Source: Proteiniphilum sp. UBA5283
GTDB taxonomy: Bacteria > Bacteroidota > Bacteroidia > Bacteroidales > Dysgonomonadaceae
Reading direction: 5' to 3'
Assembly: GCA_002408485.1 (NCBI GenBank)
Contig: DHSP01000064.1
Location: 5,247-69,246, forward strand
DNA: 64,000 bases
Within the stretch, counting starts at the first letter, position 1. Each line of letters opens with the position of its first letter. The notes below the pieces were generated by a model. It was not told where the DNA came from and did not search any database. It saw nothing but the letters and a program-made list of their open reading frames with translations. Positions 18,841 through 28,077 of the stretch are shown one piece after another. The position numbers and the translations under genes were made by a program.

Positions 18841-18869
18841 CCCGCAGCTAAGTCTATGAAAAGAAATAG

Positions 18870-19949
18870 CTAATTTTGTTTCTCAAAATCCTGCATGCAC
18901 TGAATCAGCGCTTCTACGGCTTCCCTGGGGCATGCATTGTAAATGGATGCACGGAAGCCACCTACTGATCTATGTCCCTTGATACCCACCATTCCTCTCT
19001 CTTTTGCAAATTCGAGGAAAGCGGCTTCTTTCTCTTTATATTCTTCGTTCATCACGAAGCAGACGTTCATGAAGGAACGGTCTTCTTTGACAGCAGTACC
19101 CACGAAAAGTTTGTTGCGGTCTATTTCGTTGTAGAGCAGCTCCGCTTTCTCCTTGTTCATTTTGTGCATCGCTTCCACACCCCCCAGTTCTTTCACCCAT
19201 TTCAGGGTTTCGTGCATGACGAATATCGGGAATACAGGGGGTGTATTGAACATGGAACGGTCTTTCTCGGCAGCACCGATATGGGTACGGTAGTCCACCA
19301 TTGTCTGCAGCGGGCGATCGATCTTGCCAAGTATATCTTCTCTGACGATCACGAAGGCAACGCCGGCAGGTCCTACGTTTTTCTGTGCTCCGCCATAGAT
19401 GATGCCATATTTGGAAACATCAACCGGGCGACTCATGATGTCGGACGACATATCGGCCACCAGAGGTACCGGGCTCTCGATATCCTCATGCATTTCCGTC
19501 CCGTAGATGGTATTGTTTGTCGTGATGTGGAAATAATCGGCATCGGACGGAATGGTATATCCTTTGGGAATATAGGAATAGTTTTTATCTTCCGATGAAG
19601 CCACAATTTCCACCTCTCCATAAAACTTAGCCTCTTTGATCGCCTTCTTTGCCCAGACACCGGTCTGCAGGTAGGCAGCCTTCTTTTGCATCAGGTTGGC
19701 AGGGACTTCAAAAAACTGGGTACTGGCCCCTCCTCCTAACAAAAGTACTTTGTAGTTATCGGGAATGTTCAGCAGTTCTTTCCATAGGTCGGCTGTCTCT
19801 TTCATGATCCGCTCCCACCCCGGAGTGCGGTGTGATATCTCAAGGATGCCAATGCCGGTATTATCGAAGTCGCGTATCGCTTCAATGGCTGATTCTACTG
19901 CAGGGCGGGGTAACACACATGGTCCCGCGTTGAAATTGTATTTTTTCAT
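18870..19949 (-). CDS. serC: Phosphoserine aminotransferase
   Basis: SerC converts 3-phosphohydroxypyruvate and glutamate to phosphoserine, the second step of serine synthesis, and also acts in pyridoxal phosphate synthesis. The 359-residue protein begins [18 protein letters not shown], typical of the family, and has [15 protein letters not shown] and the PLP-lysine region [16 protein letters not shown]. The C-terminal [12 protein letters not shown] is conserved as well. It follows serA with 41 bases between, so both steps of the pathway form one operon that ends in a hairpin terminator. Confidence 0.97.
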   Translation of the reverse strand: MKKYNFNAGPCVLPRPAVESAIEAIRDFDNTGIGILEISHRTPGWERIMKETADLWKELLNIPDNYKVLLLGGGASTQFFEVPANLMQKKAAYLQTGVWAKKAIKEAKFYGEVEIVASSEDKNYSYIPKGYTIPSDADYFHITTNNTIYGTEMHEDIESPVPLVADMSSDIMSRPVDVSKYGIIYGGAQKNVGPAGVAFVIVREDILGKIDRPLQTMVDYRTHIGAAEKDRSMFNTPPVFPIFVMHETLKWVKELGGVEAMHKMNKEKAELLYNEIDRNKLFVGTAVKEDRSFMNVCFVMNEEYKEKEAAFLEFAKERGMVGIKGHRSVGGFRASIYNACPREAVEALIQCMQDFEKQN

Positions 19950-19990
19950 ATATATTATTATTAATTCCTAATCCGACTTATGCCTTCTAA

Positions 19991-20920
19991 CTACTCGTTC
20001 ACCCTGAAGCGATCATCCCCGTTGTCGAGAAATGCAACAATCTGGTTGGCAGCAGCAAGTCCTGCGTTAATGTTCGCATCGGTGGTCTGGGCACCCATTT
20101 TTTTCGGTGTGGAGAAATAACGAAGCGGAAATTTAGCCACGAATTCTTCGTGCCTGTCGGGCTTCACATCGGTAACATACTGGAAGTCAGGGCGCTCCTC
20201 CATGATGCGAATCAGATCTTCCTCCACCAAAAGTTCTTTGCGAGCTGTATTGATCAACAAGCCGTCTTCGGGCATGTACGACAAGAGTTCATAATTCACA
20301 CAGCCGCGCGTATCATCCAGCAAAGGCATGTGCAACGACATGAAATCACAACTCTGAAACAACTCTTTTTTACTGTATGCTGCGATCACCCCGTATTCTC
20401 CCTCTTTCCGCAAGTCGTCATGGGTCAGTGTGGGTGAATAAGCATATACAGGCATCCCGAAACCGCGGGCTATCTTGGCCACCATTTTTGCCACGTTTCC
20501 AAAAGCAAACAAACCAAGCCGTCTATCTTTGATCTCACGTCCTACCGTGCCATCAAACTGATTGCGCTGCATGTAGATCATCATGCCAAACACAAGTTCA
20601 GCCACGGCATTTGCATTTTGTCCCGGTGTGTTCATCACACAAATGTTGCGTGATGTGGCGGCTTCCAGATCAACATTATCGTATCCGGCACCCGCTCTGA
20701 CCACTATTTTCAAGTTAGGCGCAACATCCATCACTTCTTTATCGATAAGATCGCTTCTTATGATAACCGCATCCACATCTTTTACAGCACCAAGTAATTG
20801 AGACTTATCAGAATAACTCTCTAGTTTCACGAACGTATGCCCTGCAGTCTCCACAATATCTTGTATCTGCTGTACAGCCTGCACGGCAAATGGTTTACTT
20901 GTCGCTAAAAGTACCTTCAT
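19991..20920 (-). CDS. serA: D-3-phosphoglycerate dehydrogenase, short form with Lys in place of the catalytic His
   Basis: This is the first enzyme of serine synthesis and oxidises 3-phosphoglycerate with NAD. The 309-residue protein has no ACT regulatory domain. The nucleotide fold is loosely conserved (LGLFAFGNVAKMVAKI, about 135-150) and the substrate Arg227 is present (LLINTARKEL). The usual PHxGxxT motif with the catalytic histidine reads TPKKMGAQT at 271-279. A lysine at this place defines the type IIIK enzymes known from Entamoeba and Bacteroides. The ATG at 20920 is preceded by AGGAGG, an unusually good ribosome-binding site for this phylum, and fixes the start. serC follows. Confidence 0.93.
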   Translation of the reverse strand: MKVLLATSKPFAVQAVQQIQDIVETAGHTFVKLESYSDKSQLLGAVKDVDAVIIRSDLIDKEVMDVAPNLKIVVRAGAGYDNVDLEAATSRNICVMNTPGQNANAVAELVFGMMIYMQRNQFDGTVGREIKDRRLGLFAFGNVAKMVAKIARGFGMPVYAYSPTLTHDDLRKEGEYGVIAAYSKKELFQSCDFMSLHMPLLDDTRGCVNYELLSYMPEDGLLINTARKELLVEEDLIRIMEERPDFQYVTDVKPDRHEEFVAKFPLRYFSTPKKMGAQTTDANINAGLAAANQIVAFLDNGDDRFRVNE

Positions 20921-20964
20921 ATTCCTCCTCTTTTTTTTAAATTTCACCGAAATTAATAGAGTTA

Positions 20965-20972
20965 CAAAATTA
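20965..20972 (-). promoter_or_regulatory. Bacteroidota -7 box (TAATTTTG) for serA-serC
   Basis: An exact TAnnTTTG match on the minus strand 45 bases before serA. No TTG is placed at exactly 19 bases upstream. Confidence 0.45.
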
Positions 20973-21101
20973 CAAACTTATATCAAACAAAAAACCAAAT
21001 CGGAGTAAAAAAATGTCCGCTGATTTTAATTTCACTCTGGGAAGGAGAAGAATCTTCGAACTTTAAAGGATCTGCAATAATACTTTGCCGCCTAAATGAA
21101 T

Positions 21102-21132
21102 TTGTAGGGTAAATCGAATCATCGTATCTTTG
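21102..21132 (+). promoter_or_regulatory. Upstream promoter of recR
   Basis: TTG at 21102-21104 and TATCTTTG at 21125-21132 are 20 bases apart, close to the Bacteroidota -33/-7 consensus. It would give a leader of about 85 bases. Confidence 0.5.
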
Positions 21133-21170
21133 TAACAGTTAAAATACGCCACGACAGTCAACAAACAAGC

Positions 21171-21200
21171 TTGCACTGCAGCCGTCTTTTATTATCTTTG
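21171..21200 (+). promoter_or_regulatory. Proximal promoter of recR
   Basis: TTG at 21171-21173 and TATCTTTG at 21193-21200 are exactly 19 bases apart, a full match to the Bacteroidota housekeeping consensus. Transcription would start about 18 bases before the ATG. Confidence 0.7.
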
Positions 21201-21224
21201 CGCAGCACAAAAAGATTGTATACG

Positions 21225-21857
21225 ATGAACAGCCCCTATCCTTCAACCCTGCTCGAAAATGCAGTGAACGAATTTGCCAGGCTCCCGGGAATAGGGAGAA
21301 AATCGTCCTTGCGGCTGGTGCTGCATTTGCTTCGTCAGGACGAGGAGAGTGTAGCCCGCTTCGTTGAAAGCATCCTGAGGCTGACGCAGGAAGTAAAATA
21401 CTGTTCCTCCTGCCACAATATCTCCGACACGGAAGTATGCAGTATCTGTGCTGATAAAACACGCGACAAAGCTGTGGTCTGTGTCGTGGAAAACATCAAG
21501 GAGGTGATGGCGATCGAAAAGACCGTGCAGTTTAACGGTTTATATCATGTGCTGGGGGGCATCATATCGCCTATCGACGGCATTGGCCCGTCGGACCTGG
21601 AGATCGCCAGCCTGGAAGAAAGGGTGAAATCCGGAGGCATCAGGGAAGTGATCCTGGCACTGAGTGCCACCATGGAGGGCGATACCACCAATTTTTACAT
21701 CTTTCGCAAGTTACAAACCTACAACGTGAAAGTTAGCATCATTGCCCGTGGAGTATCCATCGGCGATGAGATTGAATATGCCGATGAGGTGACGCTGGGA
21801 CGTTCCATATTAAACAGAACTCCTTTTGATGAATCCTATAAATTGCTGTCAAAATGA
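21225..21857 (+). CDS. recR: Recombination mediator RecR
   Basis: RecR works with RecF/RecO to load RecA at single-strand gaps. The helix-hairpin-helix [17 protein letters not shown] comes first. A four-cysteine zinc finger ([16 protein letters not shown]) and a Toprim domain ([16 protein letters not shown]) follow. The ATG at 21225 gives [20 protein letters not shown], which fits the family; the upstream TTG is within the promoter. The product of 210 residues is of normal length. Its stop codon overlaps the next start (ATGA). Confidence 0.96.
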   Translation: MNSPYPSTLLENAVNEFARLPGIGRKSSLRLVLHLLRQDEESVARFVESILRLTQEVKYCSSCHNISDTEVCSICADKTRDKAVVCVVENIKEVMAIEKTVQFNGLYHVLGGIISPIDGIGPSDLEIASLEERVKSGGIREVILALSATMEGDTTNFYIFRKLQTYNVKVSIIARGVSIGDEIEYADEVTLGRSILNRTPFDESYKLLSK

Positions 21858-22360
21858 AAGAAACTGCTACCGACAGGATAATCACCCATCTAAAAAGAGA
21901 GTACTACGGGAGTCTGATTCTTCTGACAGGGTTATTTATTTTGGTGCTGCTGCGATCGATCCCTTTTCCAGAGAACATTTTCGAAGTTAGCATCACCCTG
22001 GAGCGATATGCCATCCTGATTACCCTCATTGCCATTCCGGCAGCGTTGAAGCTGTTTTCCGACCGGCTTAAAAAGGCTCCACGCCCCATGCAACCTGAAG
22101 AAGCCGCGAAAAAGTACAAAAAGCTGTCTCGTCTGCGTCTGTATACGATAAGCGCTGTTACCCTCATGAATATTGTCCTGTTTGCATTTTCCCGCAACAC
22201 CAATTTCCTGTGGTCCACGGTAGTTCTTCTCGTCGTCTTTTTGTTTTGCCAGCCATCCTATATTGAATTGAAAAGCCTCTCGGAACTGTCGGAAACAGGA
22301 GAGTCGGAAATGGAAGAAACTCAGGAAGAGCCAAAAGATGGAGAAGTTGTTGGAAAATAA
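21854..22360 (+). CDS. Uncharacterised four-helix inner-membrane protein
   Basis: The 168-residue protein has four hydrophobic segments at roughly 18-36, 48-66, 96-112 and 118-134, arranged as two pairs with a charged loop between ([25 protein letters not shown]). The tail is acidic ([16 protein letters not shown]). I do not recognise the family. It overlaps recR by four bases and the acetyltransferase gene by 23 bases, so translation is probably coupled with both. Confidence 0.75.
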   Translation: MKETATDRIITHLKREYYGSLILLTGLFILVLLRSIPFPENIFEVSITLERYAILITLIAIPAALKLFSDRLKKAPRPMQPEEAAKKYKKLSRLRLYTISAVTLMNIVLFAFSRNTNFLWSTVVLLVVFLFCQPSYIELKSLSELSETGESEMEETQEEPKDGEVVGK

Positions 22361-22868
22361 GGAGATTCGTCTGCGGGCACCCGAGCCAGAAGACCTGGAG
22401 CTGCTTTATAAGTGGGAAAACGACACCGGCTTATGGGAATACGGCAATGCCACGGCCCCATACTCCCGCTTCAGTCTGAAGCAATACCTGACCACATCGA
22501 AGCAGGATATATATGCGGATAGGCAGTTACGGCTGATGATCGGCTTAATGGAGACAGAAGAGACCATTGGTATGGCCGACCTGTACGACTTTGACCCTTT
22601 CCACCGCAGGGCGGGCGTGGGTATCCTCATCGACGAAAACCGACGAAACAGAGGATATGGGCTGCAGGTGCTCCTGCTGCTCGAAGAGTATGCTTTCGGG
22701 TTCCTTTCTCTACACCAGCTCTATGCCTTTATACCGGAAAAAAACTGCGCAAGCATGCGGTTATTCCGGAACGCGGGTTACTATCCGGCAGGCAAACTAT
22801 ATGAATGGCTCTCCAGTGGCGACATTTTCGAAGATGTGCAGGTGTGGCAAAAAATAAAGCAGCCCTGA
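22338..22868 (+). CDS. GNAT-family N-acetyltransferase
   Basis: The 176-residue protein has the RimJ/RimL-like layout: IRLRAPEPEDLELLYKWEND at the start, then the acetyl-CoA binding segment AGVGILIDENRRNRGYGLQVL and the late NCASMRLFRNAGYYPAGKL. Such enzymes acetylate amino groups of proteins, polyamines or antibiotics; the substrate here is unknown. It overlaps the membrane protein gene before it. Confidence 0.9.
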   Translation: MEKLLENKEIRLRAPEPEDLELLYKWENDTGLWEYGNATAPYSRFSLKQYLTTSKQDIYADRQLRLMIGLMETEETIGMADLYDFDPFHRRAGVGILIDENRRNRGYGLQVLLLLEEYAFGFLSLHQLYAFIPEKNCASMRLFRNAGYYPAGKLYEWLSSGDIFEDVQVWQKIKQP

Positions 22869-22909
22869 GCGGCAGGCTACAAACAAAAGTTGATTTAAAA
22901 AAGGAATAT

Positions 22910-23473
22910 ATGCAGGAGGACATCAAGAAAGCTTGTGAAATAATGAGAAACGGCGGGATTATTCTCTATCCTACCGACACTATTTGGGGAATTGGCTGTG
23001 ACGCCACCAACGAAGAAGCGGTACAACGTGTCTATGAGTTGAAGCAGCGAAGCGACAGCAAATCGATGCTGGTGCTGCTGGATAATCCGGCAAAACTGCA
23101 GACCTACGTACAGGAGGTACCCGACATTGCATGGGACCTGATCGAACTGACCGACAAGCCGCTCACCATCATTTACGAAGGTGCTAAAAACCTGGCAACC
23201 AACCTTGTCGCCGCAGACGGAACCATTGGGATACGCATCACCGGCGAAGTGTTTTCGCGGGAGTTGTGCCGTCAGTTTCGAAAGCCCATCGTCTCCACAT
23301 CAGCGAACGTGAGCGGCGCACCGGCACCGGGTCGTTTTTCGCAGATCGGAGCAGAGATAAAGAACGGAGTGGATTATGTGGTCACGTATGGACAAAAAGA
23401 ACAGCGCGAAGCAAAACCTTCCGGCATTGTGAAACTGGGTAAAGACGGGACCATCCAAATTATTCGAAAGTGA
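22910..23473 (+). CDS. YrdC/Sua5-family threonylcarbamoyl-AMP synthase
   Basis: This enzyme makes threonylcarbamoyl-AMP from threonine, bicarbonate and ATP for the t6A modification of tRNA at position 37. The 187-residue protein has the family core GGIILYPTDTIWGIGCDATN, KQRSDSKSMLVLL and KPIVSTSANVSGAPAP. There is no C-terminal Sua5 extension, so it is the short YrdC type. The ATG at 22910 is preferred over an upstream in-frame ATG at 22805, which lies within the acetyltransferase gene. Confidence 0.93.
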   Translation: MQEDIKKACEIMRNGGIILYPTDTIWGIGCDATNEEAVQRVYELKQRSDSKSMLVLLDNPAKLQTYVQEVPDIAWDLIELTDKPLTIIYEGAKNLATNLVAADGTIGIRITGEVFSRELCRQFRKPIVSTSANVSGAPAPGRFSQIGAEIKNGVDYVVTYGQKEQREAKPSGIVKLGKDGTIQIIRK

Positions 23474-23483
23474 AGAAATTGGT

Positions 23484-23491
23484 TATCTTTG
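23484..23491 (+). promoter_or_regulatory. Bacteroidota -7 box (TATCTTTG) for the ClC channel gene
   Basis: An exact TAnnTTTG match 34 bases before the ATG at 23526. Upstream only TTC at 23463-23465 resembles the -33 element (spacing 18). Confidence 0.45.
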
Positions 23492-23525
23492 TCTGCTTGC
23501 ACCGTATATTATTTCGTTGACACAA

Positions 23526-25310
23526 ATGAAAGAAATACATAATCGGTTTCTGCTTTGGCGTGATGCACATATCAAGGAGCGCCATTTTCTGCTGTTCGTC
23601 TGTTTTCTTGTAGGAATACTTACGGCGCTGGCCGCCTATGTGCTGAAGGCCGCGATCCATTTCTTTCAGGTCTTCCTGACCGAAAACTTCAGTCAGGACA
23701 ACCTCAACTTCTCCTATCTTCTCTTTCCCATCGCAGGCATCCTCATTGCCGGGTTATACGTCAAATACGTGGTGAAAGACGATATTAGCCATGGCGTCAC
23801 AAAAATCCTTTTTTCCATTTCGCAGCGCAAAAGCCGCATCAAGCCCCACAACATGTACTCCTCGCTGATTGCCAGCTCCATCACCATCGGATTTGGGGGC
23901 TCCGTGGGGGCGGAAGCACCCATTGTACTCACCGGATCCGCTATCGGCTCCAACCTGGGAAGATTCTTCAAGCTGGAACAACACAGCCTGATGATTCTGG
24001 TGGGCTGCGGAGCCGCCGGGGCCATCGCTGGCATTTTCAAGGCGCCGGTAGCCGGCATTCTTTTTGTGATAGAGGTGCTGCTGCTCGACCTCACCATGTC
24101 GTCCATTCTTCCCCTTCTGGTGACTGCCGTCACTGCCACCACCGTATCCTATCTCCTCACTGGCATGGATGCCATGTTTGCTTTCTCTCAGGTTGAACCG
24201 TTTACGCTAAACCGCATTCCTTATGTAATTCTGCTGGGTATCCTGTGCGGCTTCATCTCCCTCTATGTAATCCGCACCATGAGTTGGTGTGAAAACATAT
24301 TCCACGGTTTACCAAACTGGAAGCGGTTTGTATTGGGTGGGGTGATGCTCAGTGTGTTGATTTTCTTCTTTCCCCCACTTTTTGGTGAAGGGTACAATAC
24401 CATTGAGACACTGCTCGATGGAGGAGATTCTTTTCTTTCTCTTACCAACGAAAGTTTCTTTTATAACCTGGAAAGCCACTGGGCGATCGTGGTTTTTCTT
24501 GTCATGGTGCTCCTTTTCAAGGTATTTGCCACCAGCGCCACCAACGGCGGGGGAGGCACCGGCGGGGTATTCGCCCCTACCCTGTTTTTGGGGTGTATAG
24601 CCGGATTCATCTTTTCCTACACACTCAACCAGCTGGGTTATGCTACTTACCTTCCCCAGGAGAACTTCGCGCTGATGGGCATGGCCGGAGTGATGGCCGG
24701 AGTGATGCATGCACCGCTCACCGGCACCTTCCTCATAGCCGAGCTTACCGGGGGGTACGAGCTGTTTCTTCCGTTGATGATCGTATCGCTTGTATCATAC
24801 GGAACAATCCTGGTGTTTGAGAAGCACAGCATCTATGCAATGCGGCTTGCCAGAAAAGGAGAGCTGATTACCCACCACAAGGACAAGGCCGTGCTCACAT
24901 TTTTGAAAATCGAAGATCTGTTGGAAAAAGACATTCCCACCGTGAAGCCCGGTATGACACTGGGAGATATGGTAAAAGTGATTTCTGCCTCCAACAGGAA
25001 CATCTTTCCGGTGGTCAACGATGAGCAGGTGCTCATCGGCCTGGTGATGATGAATGATATCCGAAACATCATGTTCCGCCCCGAGTTGTATGATCGGTTC
25101 ACGGTGGAGAAATTCATGGTGGGTGCCCCGGCGAAAATCAGCATCGGTTCCAGCATGGAAGAGGTAATGGATAAGTTTGAAAACACGAAAGCCTGGAACC
25201 TGCCGGTCATTGATGATGGAGGCATTTATCTGGGCATATTATCTCAATCGTCGGTATTTAACTCTTACAGGGAGGTATTGGTGGAAAATTACTCCGATGC
25301 CGACGAATAA
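23526..25310 (+). CDS. ClC-family chloride channel/antiporter with C-terminal CBS pair
   Basis: ClC proteins move chloride or fluoride, some in exchange for protons. The 594-residue protein has about ten membrane helices. The gating glutamate motif GSVGAEAP and the late GGGGTGGVFAPTLFLG are intact. The first selectivity motif, usually GSGIP, is replaced by SHGVTKIL, so ion preference may differ. Two CBS domains (from about 460 to the end) should bind a nucleotide and regulate the pore. The ATG at 23526 is chosen over the TTG at 23517. The fmt gene follows after 13 bases. Confidence 0.92.
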   Translation: MKEIHNRFLLWRDAHIKERHFLLFVCFLVGILTALAAYVLKAAIHFFQVFLTENFSQDNLNFSYLLFPIAGILIAGLYVKYVVKDDISHGVTKILFSISQRKSRIKPHNMYSSLIASSITIGFGGSVGAEAPIVLTGSAIGSNLGRFFKLEQHSLMILVGCGAAGAIAGIFKAPVAGILFVIEVLLLDLTMSSILPLLVTAVTATTVSYLLTGMDAMFAFSQVEPFTLNRIPYVILLGILCGFISLYVIRTMSWCENIFHGLPNWKRFVLGGVMLSVLIFFFPPLFGEGYNTIETLLDGGDSFLSLTNESFFYNLESHWAIVVFLVMVLLFKVFATSATNGGGGTGGVFAPTLFLGCIAGFIFSYTLNQLGYATYLPQENFALMGMAGVMAGVMHAPLTGTFLIAELTGGYELFLPLMIVSLVSYGTILVFEKHSIYAMRLARKGELITHHKDKAVLTFLKIEDLLEKDIPTVKPGMTLGDMVKVISASNRNIFPVVNDEQVLIGLVMMNDIRNIMFRPELYDRFTVEKFMVGAPAKISIGSSMEEVMDKFENTKAWNLPVIDDGGIYLGILSQSSVFNSYREVLVENYSDADE

Positions 25311-25323
25311 TTTATTGTTCGAT

Positions 25324-26301
25324 ATGGAAAAGAAAGCAATCCGGATTATATTCATGGGCACCCCCCAATTTGCCGTGGAGTCGCTCAAAGCATTGGTAGA
25401 AAATGGATACAATGTGGTGGGCGTTGTCACCATGCCCGACAAGCCGGCAGGCCGAGGATACAAACTTCAATCTTCGGCCGTGAAACAGTATGCCCAGCAG
25501 CAGGGTCTGAAGGTACTGCAGCCGGAAAAGCTGAAAGACGATGCCTTCCTTTTTGAGCTGAAGCAGTTGAAGGCAGACCTGCAGATAGTGGTAGCATTCA
25601 GGATGCTACCCGAAGTGGTATGGGCCATGCCCCCAAAAGGAACGTTTAACCTCCATGCTTCGCTGCTCCCCCAATACAGAGGTGCTGCCCCGATCAACTG
25701 GGCTCTTATAAACGGGGAGAAAGAAACAGGCGTAACAACCTTCTTCCTCTCTCACGAGATCGACACCGGGAAAATTATTTTCCGAAAAAGGACGCCGATC
25801 CATGACGATGACAACGCAGAGACATTACACGACCGGTTAATGACCCTGGGTGCACAACTGGTTTTGGATACTGTTGATGCCATATCGGAAGACACTATAC
25901 AACCTATTCCGCAACAAGATCTTCTCGCTAAAGACATCGAATTAAAAGCAGCTCCCAAAATATTCAGGGAGACCGGCCATGTGAACTGGAACAGGACAAC
26001 CGGGGAGGTGTACAATTTTATTCGCGGCTTGTCTCCTTCCCCCACAGCATGGACCGAAATGCAGCCAGGCGATGAAACAGAACCGCTTCGCTTTAAACTT
26101 TATGCGGGTGAGGTAATAAAGATAGGGGAGAGCAGTACGGTACCCGGCACCATCCTGACCGACCACAAAACATTTCTGGATGTGGCCGCGAAAGACGGAT
26201 TTATCCGGATCACCGACATCCAGCTGTCCGGCAAAAAAAGGATGCAAACTGCTGATTTTCTTCGTGGATATGTTTTCCCAAAAAATGCGCGTTTCAGCTA
26301 A
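25324..26301 (+). CDS. fmt: Methionyl-tRNA formyltransferase
   Basis: Fmt formylates initiator Met-tRNA with 10-formyltetrahydrofolate. The catalytic Asn109 and His111 are in GTFNLHASLLPQYRGAAPINWAL, and Asp147 in the SHEIDTGKI segment completes the site. The C-terminal tRNA-binding domain has NFIRGLSPSPTAWTEM. At 325 residues it is of normal length. The ATG at 25324 gives MEKKAIRIIFMGTPQFAVE, the family start; the frame is open further upstream, inside the ClC gene. Confidence 0.97.
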   Translation: MEKKAIRIIFMGTPQFAVESLKALVENGYNVVGVVTMPDKPAGRGYKLQSSAVKQYAQQQGLKVLQPEKLKDDAFLFELKQLKADLQIVVAFRMLPEVVWAMPPKGTFNLHASLLPQYRGAAPINWALINGEKETGVTTFFLSHEIDTGKIIFRKRTPIHDDDNAETLHDRLMTLGAQLVLDTVDAISEDTIQPIPQQDLLAKDIELKAAPKIFRETGHVNWNRTTGEVYNFIRGLSPSPTAWTEMQPGDETEPLRFKLYAGEVIKIGESSTVPGTILTDHKTFLDVAAKDGFIRITDIQLSGKKRMQTADFLRGYVFPKNARFS

Positions 26302-26307
26302 GCAAAG

Positions 26308-27873
26308 CTACCACTTATAATTCAGCCCAAAGCTGAGCGTTTGATTAATCTGCCAGTATTTCAGATCGGGATCGGGCGGCACATCGTCGTCGAAGCGTGC
26401 ATTTAGATAAATACGGGTGGACAAGGCGTTGCTCAGCGCCATATTCAGGCTGTTTTCGAATTCCGACATCACCTTGTCGTAGCTGGTAAAGTATGTCAGG
26501 CGTGAGTCCCAGGTAATATACCGGGTAATGTCATATTTTAGAATCGAGGTGATGGTGGAACCGATGTCCAGCACCGACCGTCTTCCTTCCGGTATCCCAA
26601 AACGCTTTACACTCACCAGATCATTGCCCACATATTTGAAGTTAATTGAGATCGGGGCAACAGAAAGATCCCACCTAAGTCTGCGGTGACGCACTTTCTC
26701 CGATTTCTTATCGAGGTTAAACTTCAAACCCACACCGGCATTCACATAGAGCGGCGCCAGGAACGCAGAGCGTAGATCGTTTGAATTGGTGGGATAAGCG
26801 TTGAACAACTGTGACTTCGCCTCCATGTTCATGGAGTAAGACCATCCTTTCAGGAATGCATCCACACCAAAATCACCGTAATAACGGATAAGGTCGTTTC
26901 CTATGCGGTATCTACGTAAGCTATCGTCCGGTGCATTGAAAACCGACAGCCGCCACTCCAGGGTATTGTTAAACTTCACTTTTTCTTTTTGGTAGTTGGC
27001 CCGGAGCACCTGATAACTGTTAAAGTTCAGGTTGTTGGTCCCCCCTTTATGCCAGTTGTTGGAGAAATAATTCTGGGCAAACTGGAAGGAATGTTCTCCG
27101 GAACGAATCCAATATTTCCGGTCGATTGTGGCCACCTCTACACCGGGGGCCTCAAGGGAATAGGTTGTCTCAGACTTCAACAGTTCCCGGAACGGATTAT
27201 AGGTCTCCCGTACAATTTCATCGCCACTGCCTATACGCGGTACTGAAGTAAAGTTTAACACGGAATATTTGATCCGGTCAGGATATTGCATATAGTAGTT
27301 TCTTCTCACGTTTTGCACAAAATCGGCATGTTCCAGGGCGGATGCAAACGTTTTATCGGGAGAAATCAGCGATCCCGTGCCTGCATCCTTTCGCAGAGGA
27401 TAGAACGACAGGTCACGCGGAAGCATCTTGCCGTTAAAGATCATCGGCAAAAACAGGGGGTTATAAAAGAGAGTATCGCGAAATGTCAGTCCCTGCATTG
27501 CCTGCGTATTGTAATAGTGAAAAGGAAGCTGCAGCGTCCCGTTCTCTTTCCTCGAATAGAGGGAGTCGAGAGGGTTGCTGTAAACCAGAGAATCTACCCC
27601 GCGAATGAAGGAAACAGACGATGAGGGAGTCATCACCGAAGACAGGCCACCTTGTGGATAAGCCACCGGCTGAGGCAGTTCTTCCTGTAGCGGGCTATCC
27701 GGCGCAGCTACGCGTTTTTCTATTTGCCGGCTGATATCGGTTATGTCGTGGAATAATTCCATGGAGTCGGGCACCTGAAGCGTCACTGAAGAAATATTAC
27801 CGGTGCTGCTTACCTCAGTTGCCGAAACTGCAAATGAAAAATATATCAAAAATAAAGGGAGGAGTCGTTTCAT
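26308..27873 (-). CDS. DUF3078-like outer-membrane protein
   Basis: A signal peptide (MKRLLPLFLIYFSFAVSATE) is followed by an extended region of about 200 residues and then by a strand-rich part to the end. The segment FSNNWHKGGTNNLNFNSYQ resembles the W-x-GG pattern of DUF3078 proteins of Bacteroidota, and the protein ends in an aromatic residue (NYKW). The role of the family is not known to me. The gene converges on fmt with six bases between stop codons, and stands alone. Confidence 0.75.
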   Translation of the reverse strand: MKRLLPLFLIYFSFAVSATEVSSTGNISSVTLQVPDSMELFHDITDISRQIEKRVAAPDSPLQEELPQPVAYPQGGLSSVMTPSSSVSFIRGVDSLVYSNPLDSLYSRKENGTLQLPFHYYNTQAMQGLTFRDTLFYNPLFLPMIFNGKMLPRDLSFYPLRKDAGTGSLISPDKTFASALEHADFVQNVRRNYYMQYPDRIKYSVLNFTSVPRIGSGDEIVRETYNPFRELLKSETTYSLEAPGVEVATIDRKYWIRSGEHSFQFAQNYFSNNWHKGGTNNLNFNSYQVLRANYQKEKVKFNNTLEWRLSVFNAPDDSLRRYRIGNDLIRYYGDFGVDAFLKGWSYSMNMEAKSQLFNAYPTNSNDLRSAFLAPLYVNAGVGLKFNLDKKSEKVRHRRLRWDLSVAPISINFKYVGNDLVSVKRFGIPEGRRSVLDIGSTITSILKYDITRYITWDSRLTYFTSYDKVMSEFENSLNMALSNALSTRIYLNARFDDDVPPDPDLKYWQINQTLSFGLNYKW

Positions 27874-27938
27874 ACTGATTGTTTTTTCTTCTCGGGGAAA
27901 TTACAATAAAAAAATCGCCTTCGCATTCTTCCTAACGA

Positions 27939-27946
27939 CAAAGGTA
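27939..27946 (-). promoter_or_regulatory. Bacteroidota -7 box (TACCTTTG) for the DUF3078 gene
   Basis: An exact TAnnTTTG match on the minus strand about 65 bases before the start codon. A -33 TTG was not found at the expected place. Confidence 0.45.
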
Positions 27947-28077
27947 TAAAAAAAGTTTTACTAACAGGCGGCGTTGTGGAAACCTTCCCTCACTTTAAAC
28001 TGATATTTATGAATCATGTTAAAAGAAAATAGATTAACTTCGTCCCAGATTTCAACAACATAAAAAGCAACTTCAAG

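Larger units (their letters stand above)
20921..21224. other. Intergenic region between divergent serA and recR
   Basis: About 300 bases with one minus-strand promoter box for serA and two plus-strand boxes for recR, entered separately. No gene or RNA was recognised in the remainder. Confidence 0.5.
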
